In this document: positions 47,331-55,993 of the stretch, piece after piece
How positions within the stretch are numbered: the stretch's first letter is position 1
Layout: each line of letters starts with the position of its first letter
Source of the DNA: RH-AL1 sp965214415
Lineage (GTDB): Bacteria; Pseudomonadota; Alphaproteobacteria; Rhizobiales; Beijerinckiaceae
Direction of reading: 5' to 3'
DNA length: 64,000 bases
Assembly (NCBI GenBank): GCA_965214415.1
Contig: CBDCBQ010000003.1
Location: 1,736,001-1,800,000, forward strand
Program-made: the position numbers and the translations under genes
Notes under the pieces: model-generated
Told to the model about the DNA's origin: nothing
Database searches by the model: none
The model's input: the letters and a program-made list of their open reading frames with translations, nothing else

Positions 47331-48185
47331 ATGGCCGAGGGTCACGCCAAGCCGAACCACGACTATCATCTCGTCCCGCTCAGCCCGTGGCCGCTTGTCG
47401 GCGCGATCTCGGCCTTCGTCATGGCGGTCGGCGCCATCACCTGGATGAAGCAGCTGTCGCCGGTCGGCCCCTACGTCTTCGGCGCGGGCATGCTCGGCGT
47501 GCTCTACACGATGGCCGCCTGGTGGACCGACGTCGTCAAGGAGGCCCAGCACGGCGACCATACGCGCGTCGTGCAGATCAGCCACCGCTACGGCATGATC
47601 CTCTTCATCGCCTCCGAGGTGATGTTCTTCGTCGCGTGGTTCTGGGCCTATTTCGACATCGCGCTCTATCCGCATGCCGCCAACGAGTACGCGCGGGCGC
47701 AGGCGATCGGCGGCGTCTGGCCGCCGAAGGGTATCGAGGCGCTCGATCCGTGGCATTTCCCGCTGTTCAACACGCTGATCCTGCTCACCTCGGGGACGAC
47801 CGTCACCTGGGCGCACCACGCCCTGCTGCATTCCGACCGTTCGGCGGTCGCCAAGGGGCTCATCCTCACCATCGTGCTCGGCGTGTTGTTCACCTCGGTG
47901 CAGATCTTCGAATACATGCACGCGCCATTCCCGTTCGCCTCGGCGATGGGCTCGAACTTCTTCATGCCGACCGGCTTCCACGGCTTCCATGTCTTCATCG
48001 GGACGATCTTCCTCATCGTCTGCATGGCGCGGGTGCTGCTCGGCCAGTTTACGCCGCGCCAGCATCTCGGGTTCGAGTTCGCGGCCTGGTACTGGCACTT
48101 CGTCGACGTCGTCTGGCTGTTCCTGTTTGCCTGCATCTACGTGTGGGGCTCTTGGGGCACGGTCACCGAGGCGGTGAAGCCTTAA
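47331..48185 (+). CDS. coxC: Cytochrome c oxidase subunit III
   Basis: 284 residues, seven transmembrane helices. Conserved FIASEVMFFVAWFWAYFD, TWAHHALLH, and GFHGFHVFIGTIFL with WYWHFVDVVWLFLF are all present. Subunit III stabilises the oxidase and proton uptake. A strong hairpin with T-run follows (48213-48245). Confidence 0.97.
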   Translation: MAEGHAKPNHDYHLVPLSPWPLVGAISAFVMAVGAITWMKQLSPVGPYVFGAGMLGVLYTMAAWWTDVVKEAQHGDHTRVVQISHRYGMILFIASEVMFFVAWFWAYFDIALYPHAANEYARAQAIGGVWPPKGIEALDPWHFPLFNTLILLTSGTTVTWAHHALLHSDRSAVAKGLILTIVLGVLFTSVQIFEYMHAPFPFASAMGSNFFMPTGFHGFHVFIGTIFLIVCMARVLLGQFTPRQHLGFEFAAWYWHFVDVVWLFLFACIYVWGSWGTVTEAVKP

Positions 48186-48212
48186 GGCGCTCGCAAGACG
48201 TGACATTTTCGG

Positions 48213-48245
48213 GAGGGCGGCTTGGTGCCGCCCTCTTTCGTTTTT
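48213..48245 (+). terminator. Intrinsic terminator after coxC
   Basis: A 9-bp perfect stem (GAGGGCGGC / GCCGCCCTC), 5-base loop, followed by TTTCGTTTTT, 28 bp after the coxC stop and 12 bp before the next start. Confidence 0.8.
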
Positions 48246-48256
48246 AAGTAGCGTGC

Positions 48257-48637
48257 ATGGCCGAGAGCGACACACGATCAACGACGCCGCCGTCGCCGAT
48301 CCCGACGGGGCTCCTCGGCCGCTGCCCACGCTGCGGCAAAGGCCGTCTGTTCGCCGGCTTCCTGACGCTGGCGCCGCGCTGTAGCGCTTGCGGCCTAGAC
48401 TACGCGTTTGCCGATACCGGTGACGGGCCGTCGTTCTTCGCCTCGTTCCTCGGCGGCTTTCTCACGCTGCTTGTCGGCGTCTACGCGCAGATCGTCTACT
48501 CGCCCGCATGGTGGGTCTACGCGTTGTTGCTGGCCGCCGGAACGCTCGCGACGATCTGGCTGATCCGCCCGCTGAAAGGCGTCCTCGTCGCGCTTCAGTT
48601 CTCGACCAAGGCCGAGCAAGGGCGGGTCGAGTCATGA
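48257..48637 (+). CDS. DUF983 family zinc-ribbon membrane protein
   Basis: 126 residues. GRCPRCGKGRLF and RCSACGLDY give two CxxC pairs that can bind zinc, followed by two transmembrane helices (FLGGFLTLLVGVYAQIVY; WWVYALLLAAGTLATIW). DUF983 genes commonly sit between coxC and surf1 in alphaproteobacteria; a role in oxidase biogenesis is assumed from position. The stop overlaps the surf1 ATG (ATGA). Confidence 0.9.
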   Translation: MAESDTRSTTPPSPIPTGLLGRCPRCGKGRLFAGFLTLAPRCSACGLDYAFADTGDGPSFFASFLGGFLTLLVGVYAQIVYSPAWWVYALLLAAGTLATIWLIRPLKGVLVALQFSTKAEQGRVES

Positions 48638-49470
48638 GCGGAACCACACGCCCGATCACCAGCGCGCGGTTGCGACCGCTCATCGCGCCTGGGCTATGCA
48701 CGCTTCTGATGGGTGCGTTTCTCATCGGCCTCGGCGTCTGGCAGCTCCACCGCCTCGCCTGGAAGGACGCCATCATCGCTCGCATCGAGGCGCGCACGAC
48801 CGCGCCGGCGCAGCCGGTCCCGCCCGCATCGGAATGGGCAGGCCTCCAATCTGGCGACTATGAGTACCGGCACGTGACGCTCACGGGCACGTTCGACAAC
48901 GGCAAGGAGGCGCTGGTCTTCCGTCCCTCCGAGGACGGCCCCGGCTACCTCGTGATGACGCCGCTGACGCAATCCGACGGCGCCGGCACCGTGCTCGTCG
49001 ACCGCGGCTGGGTGCCGGATCGATTGAAGGATCGCGCCGCCCGTGCCGCCGGCGACGCGACGGGTGTCGTGCGCGTGACGGGCCTGATGCGCGGACCCGA
49101 ATCACGCAACATCTTCACCCCCGCCGACGATCTCAGGTCCGGACAGTTCTTCACCCGTGACCCAGCCGAGATCGCGGCTCGCGACGGGATCACGGCCGCG
49201 CCCTTCACGGTCGATGCCGACGCGACACCAAACCCGGGCGGCTGGCCGCGCGGCGGCGCGACGGTGCTCGCGATCCCCAACAATCATTTCTCCTACGCGA
49301 TGACGTGGTTCGGGCTCGCGCTCGGCCTCTTCGGCGTGTTCGGAAGCTATGCCTGGAAGCGCGTGACGAGCGAGCCCGACACCACCCCGGGCTCCGGCCC
49401 GACCCGAGCGGAAGCTCGCGCGGACTTCCGTACTACCCACCGCGCGATGAACGAGCAGGCGGGATCTTGA
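48634..49470 (+). CDS. surf1: SURF1 family cytochrome oxidase assembly protein
   Basis: 278 residues. Two transmembrane helices at the ends (about 18-38 and 215-235) flank a periplasmic domain, with the family blocks LGVWQLHRLAWKDAII, VLVDRGWVPD and NNHFSYAMTWFGLAL. It assists haem a insertion into CoxA. ATG overlaps the DUF983 stop; its own stop overlaps the thrC TTG start. Confidence 0.93.
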   Translation: MSGTTRPITSARLRPLIAPGLCTLLMGAFLIGLGVWQLHRLAWKDAIIARIEARTTAPAQPVPPASEWAGLQSGDYEYRHVTLTGTFDNGKEALVFRPSEDGPGYLVMTPLTQSDGAGTVLVDRGWVPDRLKDRAARAAGDATGVVRVTGLMRGPESRNIFTPADDLRSGQFFTRDPAEIAARDGITAAPFTVDADATPNPGGWPRGGATVLAIPNNHFSYAMTWFGLALGLFGVFGSYAWKRVTSEPDTTPGSGPTRAEARADFRTTHRAMNEQAGS

Positions 49471-50888
49471 GATACATCTCGACGCGGGGTGAGGCCCCGC
49501 CCCTTTCCTTCAACGAGGCGATGCTCGCCGGTCTCGCGCGCGACGGCGGCCTCTACCTGCCGCAAACCTATCCGACGTTTTCGCGCGAGACGATCGGCGG
49601 TTTCGCGGGCCGCACCTACGCCGAGGTCGCCCGCGCGGTGCTGTTGCCCTACGTCGGCGACGATCTCGACGCGGCCGGCCTCGACCGCATGATCGAGGCG
49701 GCCTACGCCGGCTTCCGCCACACGGCGATGGCGCCGCTGCAGCAGATCGACGACAACCTCTTCATCCTCGAGCTCTTTCACGGCCCGACGCTCGCCTTCA
49801 AGGACCTCGCGATGCAGTTGCTCGCGCGGCTGATGGAGCAGGCACTCACGCGGCGTGGCCAGCACGCGACGATCGTCGGCGCGACGTCCGGCGACACCGG
49901 CGCGGCGGCGATCGAGGCGTTCCGCGGCCTCGCCAACGTCGATGTGGTCATCTTCTATCCGCACGAGCGCGTCAGCCCCGTGCAGCGCCGCCAGATGACG
50001 ACGGTCGAGGGCGACAACATCCACGTCGTCGCGCTCGAGGGCACGTTCGACGATTGCCAGGCAGCCGTGAAGGCCTTGTTCAACCACGCCGCCTTCCGCG
50101 ACGAATACGGCCTCTCCGGCGTCAACTCGATCAACTGGGCGCGCGTGCTCGCGCAGGTGGTCTACTACTTCACGAGCGCGGTGGCGCTCGGCGCGCCGCA
50201 TCGGCGCGTGTCCTACACGGTGCCGACTGGAAATTTCGGCGACATCCTCGCCGGCTGGATCGCCAAGCGGATGGGGCTGCCGATCGATCGTCTCGTGATC
50301 GCGACGAACGAGAACGACATCCTCGCCCGCGCGCTGGAGACGGGCCGCTACGAGATGCAGGGCGTCAGCCAGACGCAATCGCCGTCGATGGACATCCAGG
50401 TCTCGTCGAACTTCGAGCGCTTGCTGTTCGAGCTGAGCGGCCGCGATGGCGCGCGGATCCGTGCCATGATGGACATGCTGACGCAGTCGCGCGGCTTCGC
50501 GCTCCCCGCCGAGACGCTCGCCGCTCTCCGCGCCGAATTCGATGCCGCCCGCGCCGACGAGGCACAGACCTCGGCCGAGATCGCGCGCTGCTGGCATCAG
50601 GCCAGCGAGCTCGTCGATCCGCACACCGCGGTCGGCGTCAGCGTCGCACGCACCGCGCTCGCGCGCGATCCGGCGACGCCGATGGTCGTGCTCGGCACGG
50701 CGCATGCGGCGAAATTCCCCGACGCGATCGAGCGGGCGATCGGCATGCGTCCGCCGCTACCGCCCTTCATGGCGGACATGCTCGGCAAGACGGAGCGCGT
50801 CACCGTGCTCGCCAACGACCAGGGCGAGATCGAGCGTTTCATCCGCGATCGCGTCGATCAGGGCCGCGCGCTCGAGGTCGCATCGTGA
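49467..50888 (+). CDS. thrC: Threonine synthase
   Basis: 473 residues, PLP enzyme that converts O-phosphohomoserine to threonine. The cofactor lysine is in HGPTLAFKDLAMQ (about residue 110), and GATSGDTGAAAIEAFRG forms the phosphate cup. A TTG start at 49467 overlapping the surf1 stop (TTGA) gives the expected LRYISTRGEAPPLSFNEAML beginning; no ATG fits. The thrC-M16 peptidase linkage after surf1 is a standing Rhizobiales arrangement. Confidence 0.94.
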   Translation: MRYISTRGEAPPLSFNEAMLAGLARDGGLYLPQTYPTFSRETIGGFAGRTYAEVARAVLLPYVGDDLDAAGLDRMIEAAYAGFRHTAMAPLQQIDDNLFILELFHGPTLAFKDLAMQLLARLMEQALTRRGQHATIVGATSGDTGAAAIEAFRGLANVDVVIFYPHERVSPVQRRQMTTVEGDNIHVVALEGTFDDCQAAVKALFNHAAFRDEYGLSGVNSINWARVLAQVVYYFTSAVALGAPHRRVSYTVPTGNFGDILAGWIAKRMGLPIDRLVIATNENDILARALETGRYEMQGVSQTQSPSMDIQVSSNFERLLFELSGRDGARIRAMMDMLTQSRGFALPAETLAALRAEFDAARADEAQTSAEIARCWHQASELVDPHTAVGVSVARTALARDPATPMVVLGTAHAAKFPDAIERAIGMRPPLPPFMADMLGKTERVTVLANDQGEIERFIRDRVDQGRALEVAS

Positions 50889-52159
50889 GCGTCGAGGTCA
50901 CCACCCTGCCCTCGGGCCTTCGCGTCGTCACCGATCGGATGGCTTATCTCGAAACCGCCGCGCTCGGCGTCTGGGTGGGCGCGGGCTCGCGCCACGAGGC
51001 CGCGAACGAGCAGGGTCTGTCGCATCTGCTCGAGCACATGGCGTTCAAGGGCACGCGCCGCCGCTCGGCCCGCGCCATCGCCGAGGAGATCGAGGCGGCC
51101 GGCGGCGATCTCAATGCCGCGACCGGCGTCGAGCAGACGGCCTATTACGCGCACATGCTCGCTGGCGACACCGGGCTCGCGCTCGACATCCTCGCGGATA
51201 TTCTCACCGAGTCGACCTTCGACACGGCCGAACTCGAGCGCGAGAAGAGCGTCATTCTGCAGGAGATCGGCGCCGTCGAGGATACGCCCGACGATCTCGT
51301 CTTCGACATGTTCAACGCCACCGCCTTTCCCGATCAGCCGATCGGCCGACCGATCCTCGGCACGCCCGAGGGTGTCTCCGCCTTCGATCGCGAGGCGATC
51401 GGCGCCTACCTCGCCCACCACTACCAAGGCGGCGGCATGATCGTCGGCGCGGCGGGATGCGTCGAGCACGCCCGCATCGTCGACGAGGCGGCCGCGCATT
51501 TCGCCAATGTCGGCCAGCCGAGCCGCAAGCCGGAGAACGCGGTCTCGGCGCGCTACGTCGGCGGCGAGCACAAGCTCAAGCGGCGGCTCGAGCAGGCGCA
51601 TATCGTCGTCGGCTTCGAGGGCTTGGCGTTCGATCACCCCGACCATTACGCGCTGCAGATCTTCGCCAACGCGGTCGGCGGCGGCATGTCCTCGCGGCTG
51701 TTCCAGGAAGTGCGCGAGCGGCGTGGCCTCGCCTACTCGATCTACACGTTCCATTGGGCCTACGCCGACACCGGCCTGTTCGGCTTCTACGCGGCCACGA
51801 GCGCGGGCGATGTCGCCGAACTGATGCCGGTCGCGATCGACGCGATGGCCGAGGCGACGCAAGATCTCACCGAGGCCGAGATCCGCCGCGCCAAGGCGCA
51901 GATGAAGGTGTCGCTGCTCGCCGCGCTCGAGTCACCGACGTCCCGCTCCGAGCAGATCGCGCGTCAGCTGCTCGCCTTCGACCGGGTGCTCACGCGCGAG
52001 GAGATGATCGACAAGGTCGAGCGGCTCGGCCTCGACGAGATCCGCGCCGCCGGGGCCCGCGCGTTGCGCACGGCGCCGACCGTCGCCTCGATCGGCCCCA
52101 TCGGCAAGGTGCTGGCGCCGGACAGGGTCGCGGCGCGCCTGCAGACCCGGCCGAACTGA
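50885..52159 (+). CDS. M16 family zinc peptidase (mitochondrial-processing-peptidase-like)
   Basis: 424 residues. The inverted zinc motif HLLEHMAFKGT (HxxEH, about residue 46) and the later glutamate in REKSVILQEIGAVEDTP form the metal site; GGGMSSRLFQEVRERRGLAY in the C-terminal half is the substrate-binding signature. Cytosolic, no signal peptide. GTG overlaps the thrC stop (GTGA). Bacterial members resemble the beta subunit of the mitochondrial processing peptidase. Confidence 0.93.
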   Translation: MSVEVTTLPSGLRVVTDRMAYLETAALGVWVGAGSRHEAANEQGLSHLLEHMAFKGTRRRSARAIAEEIEAAGGDLNAATGVEQTAYYAHMLAGDTGLALDILADILTESTFDTAELEREKSVILQEIGAVEDTPDDLVFDMFNATAFPDQPIGRPILGTPEGVSAFDREAIGAYLAHHYQGGGMIVGAAGCVEHARIVDEAAAHFANVGQPSRKPENAVSARYVGGEHKLKRRLEQAHIVVGFEGLAFDHPDHYALQIFANAVGGGMSSRLFQEVRERRGLAYSIYTFHWAYADTGLFGFYAATSAGDVAELMPVAIDAMAEATQDLTEAEIRRAKAQMKVSLLAALESPTSRSEQIARQLLAFDRVLTREEMIDKVERLGLDEIRAAGARALRTAPTVASIGPIGKVLAPDRVAARLQTRPN

Positions 52160-52175
52160 TGACTGGGCCGACCTG

Positions 52176-52790
52176 ATGGCATTGTTCCGCATCGGCTCGG
52201 CAAGCGACAACGCGACGTTCATTCGCGGCGACGGCATCTACCTGCGTCCGCCCGAGATGCGCGACTTCGAGCAATGGGCCGCGCTGCGCCAGTTGTCGCG
52301 CGGATTTCTCGCGCCGTGGGAGCCGACCTGGCCGCCCGACGACCTGATGCGGGCCTCGTTTCGGCGCCGCATCAAGCGCCATGCGACCGAGATCGAGAAC
52401 GACGACGCCTACCCGTTCCTGCTGTTTCGCGACTCCGATGACGCGTTGCTCGGCGGGCTGACCTTCGGCCAGATCAAGCGCGGCGTCGCACAGGCGGCGA
52501 CGCTCGGCTACTGGATGGGCCAGCCGTTCGCCGGCCAGGGCTGGATGGCCAGGGCCGTCCGCGCCGCCACGGGCTTTGCCTTCGCCACCTTGCGCCTGCA
52601 CCGGATCGAGGCCGCCTGTCTGCCGCAAAACGAGGCGTCGATCCGCCTGTTGCGGCGCACGAACTTCCGCGAGGAAGGCCTGGCGCGCGCCTACCTGCGC
52701 ATCAACGGCATCTGGCAGGACCATCTTCTCTTCGCGCTGCTGGAGACGGACCCGATCTCGCTGCGATTGCCGAGACGGGACAGGTCGTGA
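52176..52790 (+). CDS. RimJ-like GNAT N-acetyltransferase
   Basis: 204 residues. GNAT fold with the acetyl-CoA loop QPFAGQGWMARAVRAATGFAF region (R/Q-x-x-G-x-G/A form) and NEASIRLLRRTNFREEG-like motif B (LPQNEASIRLLRRTNF), typical of enzymes acetylating ribosomal-protein N-termini (RimJ/RimL). The 16-bp gap to the M16 gene suggests co-transcription. Actual substrate unknown. Confidence 0.88.
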   Translation: MALFRIGSASDNATFIRGDGIYLRPPEMRDFEQWAALRQLSRGFLAPWEPTWPPDDLMRASFRRRIKRHATEIENDDAYPFLLFRDSDDALLGGLTFGQIKRGVAQAATLGYWMGQPFAGQGWMARAVRAATGFAFATLRLHRIEAACLPQNEASIRLLRRTNFREEGLARAYLRINGIWQDHLLFALLETDPISLRLPRRDRS

Positions 52791-52923
52791 TCATCGCCTC
52801 ACGACTGCTTGCCCTCCCGGTCGGCAAGCTCTACCGTTTCCCGCCGGGCCGGCCGGCCATCGGTCGCCGCGCGAAAATTCTCCTGTTCGCATCGCGCCTT
52901 GTGCTTCGAGCCCCGAGACCTAA

Positions 52924-55812
52924 GTGAAGTCGCTGTCCGGCCTCGCCGTCCTCCTCGCCACGGTCGTGATGGTCCTTTGCGGCGCGCGTCCGGCGCGGGC
53001 GATCGAGGCGATCCGCGTGCCGATCGGCACGCCCGCGATCGATCTCACCAAAGCCGTCGAAAGCTATTCCTCGCAGGGCGATCGCCTGCTCGTCTCGACC
53101 GCGCCCGGATCCGACGGTATCGTCCGTCGCATCGAGGTACGCGCCAGGGACCCCGGCACGCGGCCGAACTGGATCGTCTTCGCGCTCACCAACGACACCG
53201 ACGAGCAGCTCGAACGCCTGATCGTCGCCCCGCACTTCCGGCTCGTCGGATCGGGCGTGATCTGGCCGGACCTCGGCGCGATCCGCATTTCGGCGATCAC
53301 GGCGAGCCAGGGCATCTCGCCCGAGCGTGCCGAGTCGACAGATGCCGACGTGTTCCGGCTGACGCTCGATCCTGGCACCACCATCACCTACGTGGCCGAG
53401 CTGCGCACGCCGAACCTGCCGCAGCTCAACCTGTGGATTCCCGACGCCTACAAGGACAAGGTGACGAGCCTGACGCTCTACAAGGGCATCGTCATCGGCA
53501 TCAGCGGCCTGCTCGCGCTGTTCCTCACCATCGTCTTCGTGGTGAAGGGCGCTGTGATCTTCCCCGCCGCGGCGGCCTTGGCCTGGGCGGTGCTCGCCTA
53601 CGTCTGCATCGACTTCGGCTTCTGGGACAAGCTCTTCGGCACCACCGGCGCGAGCGACCGGATCTGGCGCGCCGGCGCCGAGACCACGCTGTCGGCCACC
53701 TTGCTCGTGTTCCTCTTCGCCTACCTCAATCTATCGCGCTGGCACGTGCGCGCCTCGCGCGTCGCCGCGGCCTGGCTGATCTTCCTCGTCGCGCTGATCG
53801 CGTTCTCGATGTTCGATGCGCCCGTCGCGGCAGGCGTCGCGCGCATCTCGCTCGCCACCATCGCCGGCGTCGGCTTCGTGCTCGTGCTCTACCTGTCGAC
53901 GCACGGCTACGACCGCGCCGTCATGCTGATCCCGACTTGGTTCCTGCTGCTCGCCTGGGTCATCTGCGCGAGCTTCACTGTCACCGGCACGCTGACCAAC
54001 GACCTCGTCTCGCCGGCGCTGATCGGCGGCTTGGTGCTGATCGTCATGCTGATCGGCTTCACGATCATGCAGAACGCGTTCGCGGGCGGCGGCCTGGGCA
54101 GTGGCACGGTGTCGGACTCGAGCCGCAAGGCGCTGGCGCTCACCGGCAGCGGCGACGTCATCTACGACTGGGACGTCGCGGCCGATCGCGTCTTCGTCTC
54201 CCCCGAAGTCGAGACGCAACTCGGCATCGGCCGCGGCTCGCTCGAGGGGCCGGCGGCTGGCTGGCTCGATGTGCTGCATCCTTTCGAGCGCGACCGATAT
54301 CGCGCCTGCCTCGACACGATGCTCGAGCAGCGGCGCGGCCGCATCAACGAGGCGTTCCGGTTGCGCGCGGCCGACGGCCATTACTTCTGGTACGCGATGC
54401 GCGCCCGCCCCGTCGTCGGCTCCGACGGCGAGGTGATCCGCATCGTCGGCACGCTGTCCGACATCACCGAGAGCAAGGTCGCCGAGGAGCGGCTGCTGCA
54501 CGACGCGGTGCACGACAATCTGACGGGCCTGCCGAACCGCGAACTGTTCTTCGATCGGCTCGAGGCGGCGCTGACCTTCGCCCAGAACGATCCGCGCCTG
54601 CGCCCGACCGTCTTCTGCATCGACATCGACCGCTTCAAGCAGATCAACGAGACCGTCGGCCTGTCGGCGGGCGATTCTATTTTATTAACTTTATCAAGAC
54701 GTTTGAGCCGGCTCCTCAAGCCGCAGGACACGATCGCGCGGATCTCAGGCGACAAGTACGCGGCGATTCTCATCTCCGAGAACGACACCGAGCAGACGAT
54801 CCAGCTCGCCAATGTCGTGCGCCGCGCGCTGTCGACGCCGGTCACGTTCGCCGATCGCGAGATCCCGCTGACCGCTTCGATCGGGCTCGCGCTGTTCGAT
54901 CCGGAGCTGCATCCGCGCCGCGAGGACATGCTGAAGGACGCCGAGATCGCGATGCGCCACGCCAAGAAGGGCGGCGGCAATCGCATCGAGGTGTTTCGCC
55001 CGGCGATGCGCACCTTGCGCTCGGACCGTATCGCGCTCGAGTCCGACCTCCGGCGCGCGCTGGAGCGCGGCGAGATCAAGGTGTTTTTCCAGCCTGTCGT
55101 GCGGCTCGAGGATCGCACCGTCGCCGGCTTCGAATCGCTGCTGCGCTGGGACAATCCACGGCTCGGCAGGCTGTCGCCGTCCGAGTTCCTGCCGATCGCC
55201 GAGGAGACCGGCGCGATCGTCGACCTCGGCATCTTCGCGCTGGAGCGCACCGCGCGCGAACTCGCCGCCTGGCAGCGCGCGCTCGACGTCGACCCGCCGA
55301 TCTTCGCCTCCGTCAACGTCTCCTCCCGCCAGCTGCTCCGCCACGACCTGCTGCATGACGTGAAAGCCGTGCTGACCCGCTGCGATGTCGCGCGCGGCTC
55401 GCTCAAGCTCGAGCTGACCGAGAGCCTGGTGATGGAAAACCCCGAATACGCGGCGCAGATCCTGACCCGCATTCGCGAGCTCGGCGCCGGTCTGACGCTC
55501 GACGATTTCGGCACCGGCTACTCGTCGCTCTCCTACCTGCAGCGCTTTCCATTCGACACGATCAAGATCGATCGCTCGTTCGTGCACACGAAGTCCGCCA
55601 AGGGCGCGAAGCCGGTAATCCTGCGCTCGATGGTCACGCTCGCCCACGACCTCGGCATGGAGGTCGTCGCCGAAGGCGCGGAGACGGAGTCCGACGCGAT
55701 CGAGCTGTACCAATTGGGCTGCGAGTACGCCCAGGGCTACGCCTTCGGGCACCCGATCAGCGCGCTGGACGCGAGGAAGCTCGTGGGGGCGGCGACGACG
55801 GTGGCGGCTTAG
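52924..55812 (+). CDS. Membrane sensor with PAS, degenerate GGDEF and EAL domains
   Basis: 962 residues. Signal peptide (1-27), a periplasmic domain to about residue 185, about seven transmembrane helices (188-390), a PAS domain (about 400-520), GGDEF (about 528-690) and EAL (about 712-955). The GGDEF signature is SGDKY, so cyclase activity is unlikely. EAL residues are mostly kept: FESLLRW, NVSSRQL, ELTES, LDDFGTGYSSL, IKIDRSFV, VAEGAE, so c-di-GMP hydrolysis is likely, perhaps GTP-gated by the GGDEF part. GTG start. Codons at 54676-54705 are unusually AT-rich. Confidence 0.92.
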   Translation: MKSLSGLAVLLATVVMVLCGARPARAIEAIRVPIGTPAIDLTKAVESYSSQGDRLLVSTAPGSDGIVRRIEVRARDPGTRPNWIVFALTNDTDEQLERLIVAPHFRLVGSGVIWPDLGAIRISAITASQGISPERAESTDADVFRLTLDPGTTITYVAELRTPNLPQLNLWIPDAYKDKVTSLTLYKGIVIGISGLLALFLTIVFVVKGAVIFPAAAALAWAVLAYVCIDFGFWDKLFGTTGASDRIWRAGAETTLSATLLVFLFAYLNLSRWHVRASRVAAAWLIFLVALIAFSMFDAPVAAGVARISLATIAGVGFVLVLYLSTHGYDRAVMLIPTWFLLLAWVICASFTVTGTLTNDLVSPALIGGLVLIVMLIGFTIMQNAFAGGGLGSGTVSDSSRKALALTGSGDVIYDWDVAADRVFVSPEVETQLGIGRGSLEGPAAGWLDVLHPFERDRYRACLDTMLEQRRGRINEAFRLRAADGHYFWYAMRARPVVGSDGEVIRIVGTLSDITESKVAEERLLHDAVHDNLTGLPNRELFFDRLEAALTFAQNDPRLRPTVFCIDIDRFKQINETVGLSAGDSILLTLSRRLSRLLKPQDTIARISGDKYAAILISENDTEQTIQLANVVRRALSTPVTFADREIPLTASIGLALFDPELHPRREDMLKDAEIAMRHAKKGGGNRIEVFRPAMRTLRSDRIALESDLRRALERGEIKVFFQPVVRLEDRTVAGFESLLRWDNPRLGRLSPSEFLPIAEETGAIVDLGIFALERTARELAAWQRALDVDPPIFASVNVSSRQLLRHDLLHDVKAVLTRCDVARGSLKLELTESLVMENPEYAAQILTRIRELGAGLTLDDFGTGYSSLSYLQRFPFDTIKIDRSFVHTKSAKGAKPVILRSMVTLAHDLGMEVVAEGAETESDAIELYQLGCEYAQGYAFGHPISALDARKLVGAATTVAA
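54676..54705 (+). other. AT-rich rare-codon patch inside the GGDEF domain
   Basis: Ten consecutive codons (TCT ATT TTA TTA ACT TTA, then TCA AGA CGT TTG) have 7 G/C in 30 bases, including three TTA leucine codons, while flanking codons are mainly G/C-ending. They encode SILLTLSRRL, a normal GGDEF helix, so the protein is not disturbed. Confidence 0.7.
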
Positions 55813-55913
55813 GTCGACACCGTGCGAGAGGGCTTCGCGTCGAACTGTTGCGGATATCGACGAGGGCGGCTAGCATTTAATACCTATCGACGCTTATCAG
55901 AAGCTTACCATAT

Positions 55914-55942
55914 ATCGCAGCTGCCTCGACGCAAGCTGCGAT
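55914..55942. repeat. Inverted repeat between convergent genes
   Basis: Perfect 9-bp arms (ATCGCAGCT / AGCTGCGAT) with an 11-base loop in an AT-rich 181-bp spacer between the GGDEF/EAL gene and the convergent alr gene. It may terminate one or both transcripts; there is no T-run. Confidence 0.45.
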
Positions 55943-55993
55943 CGCTGGTTTCGATCGAAATATTACGATAGCACACATCGATCGGCCGCCGCC

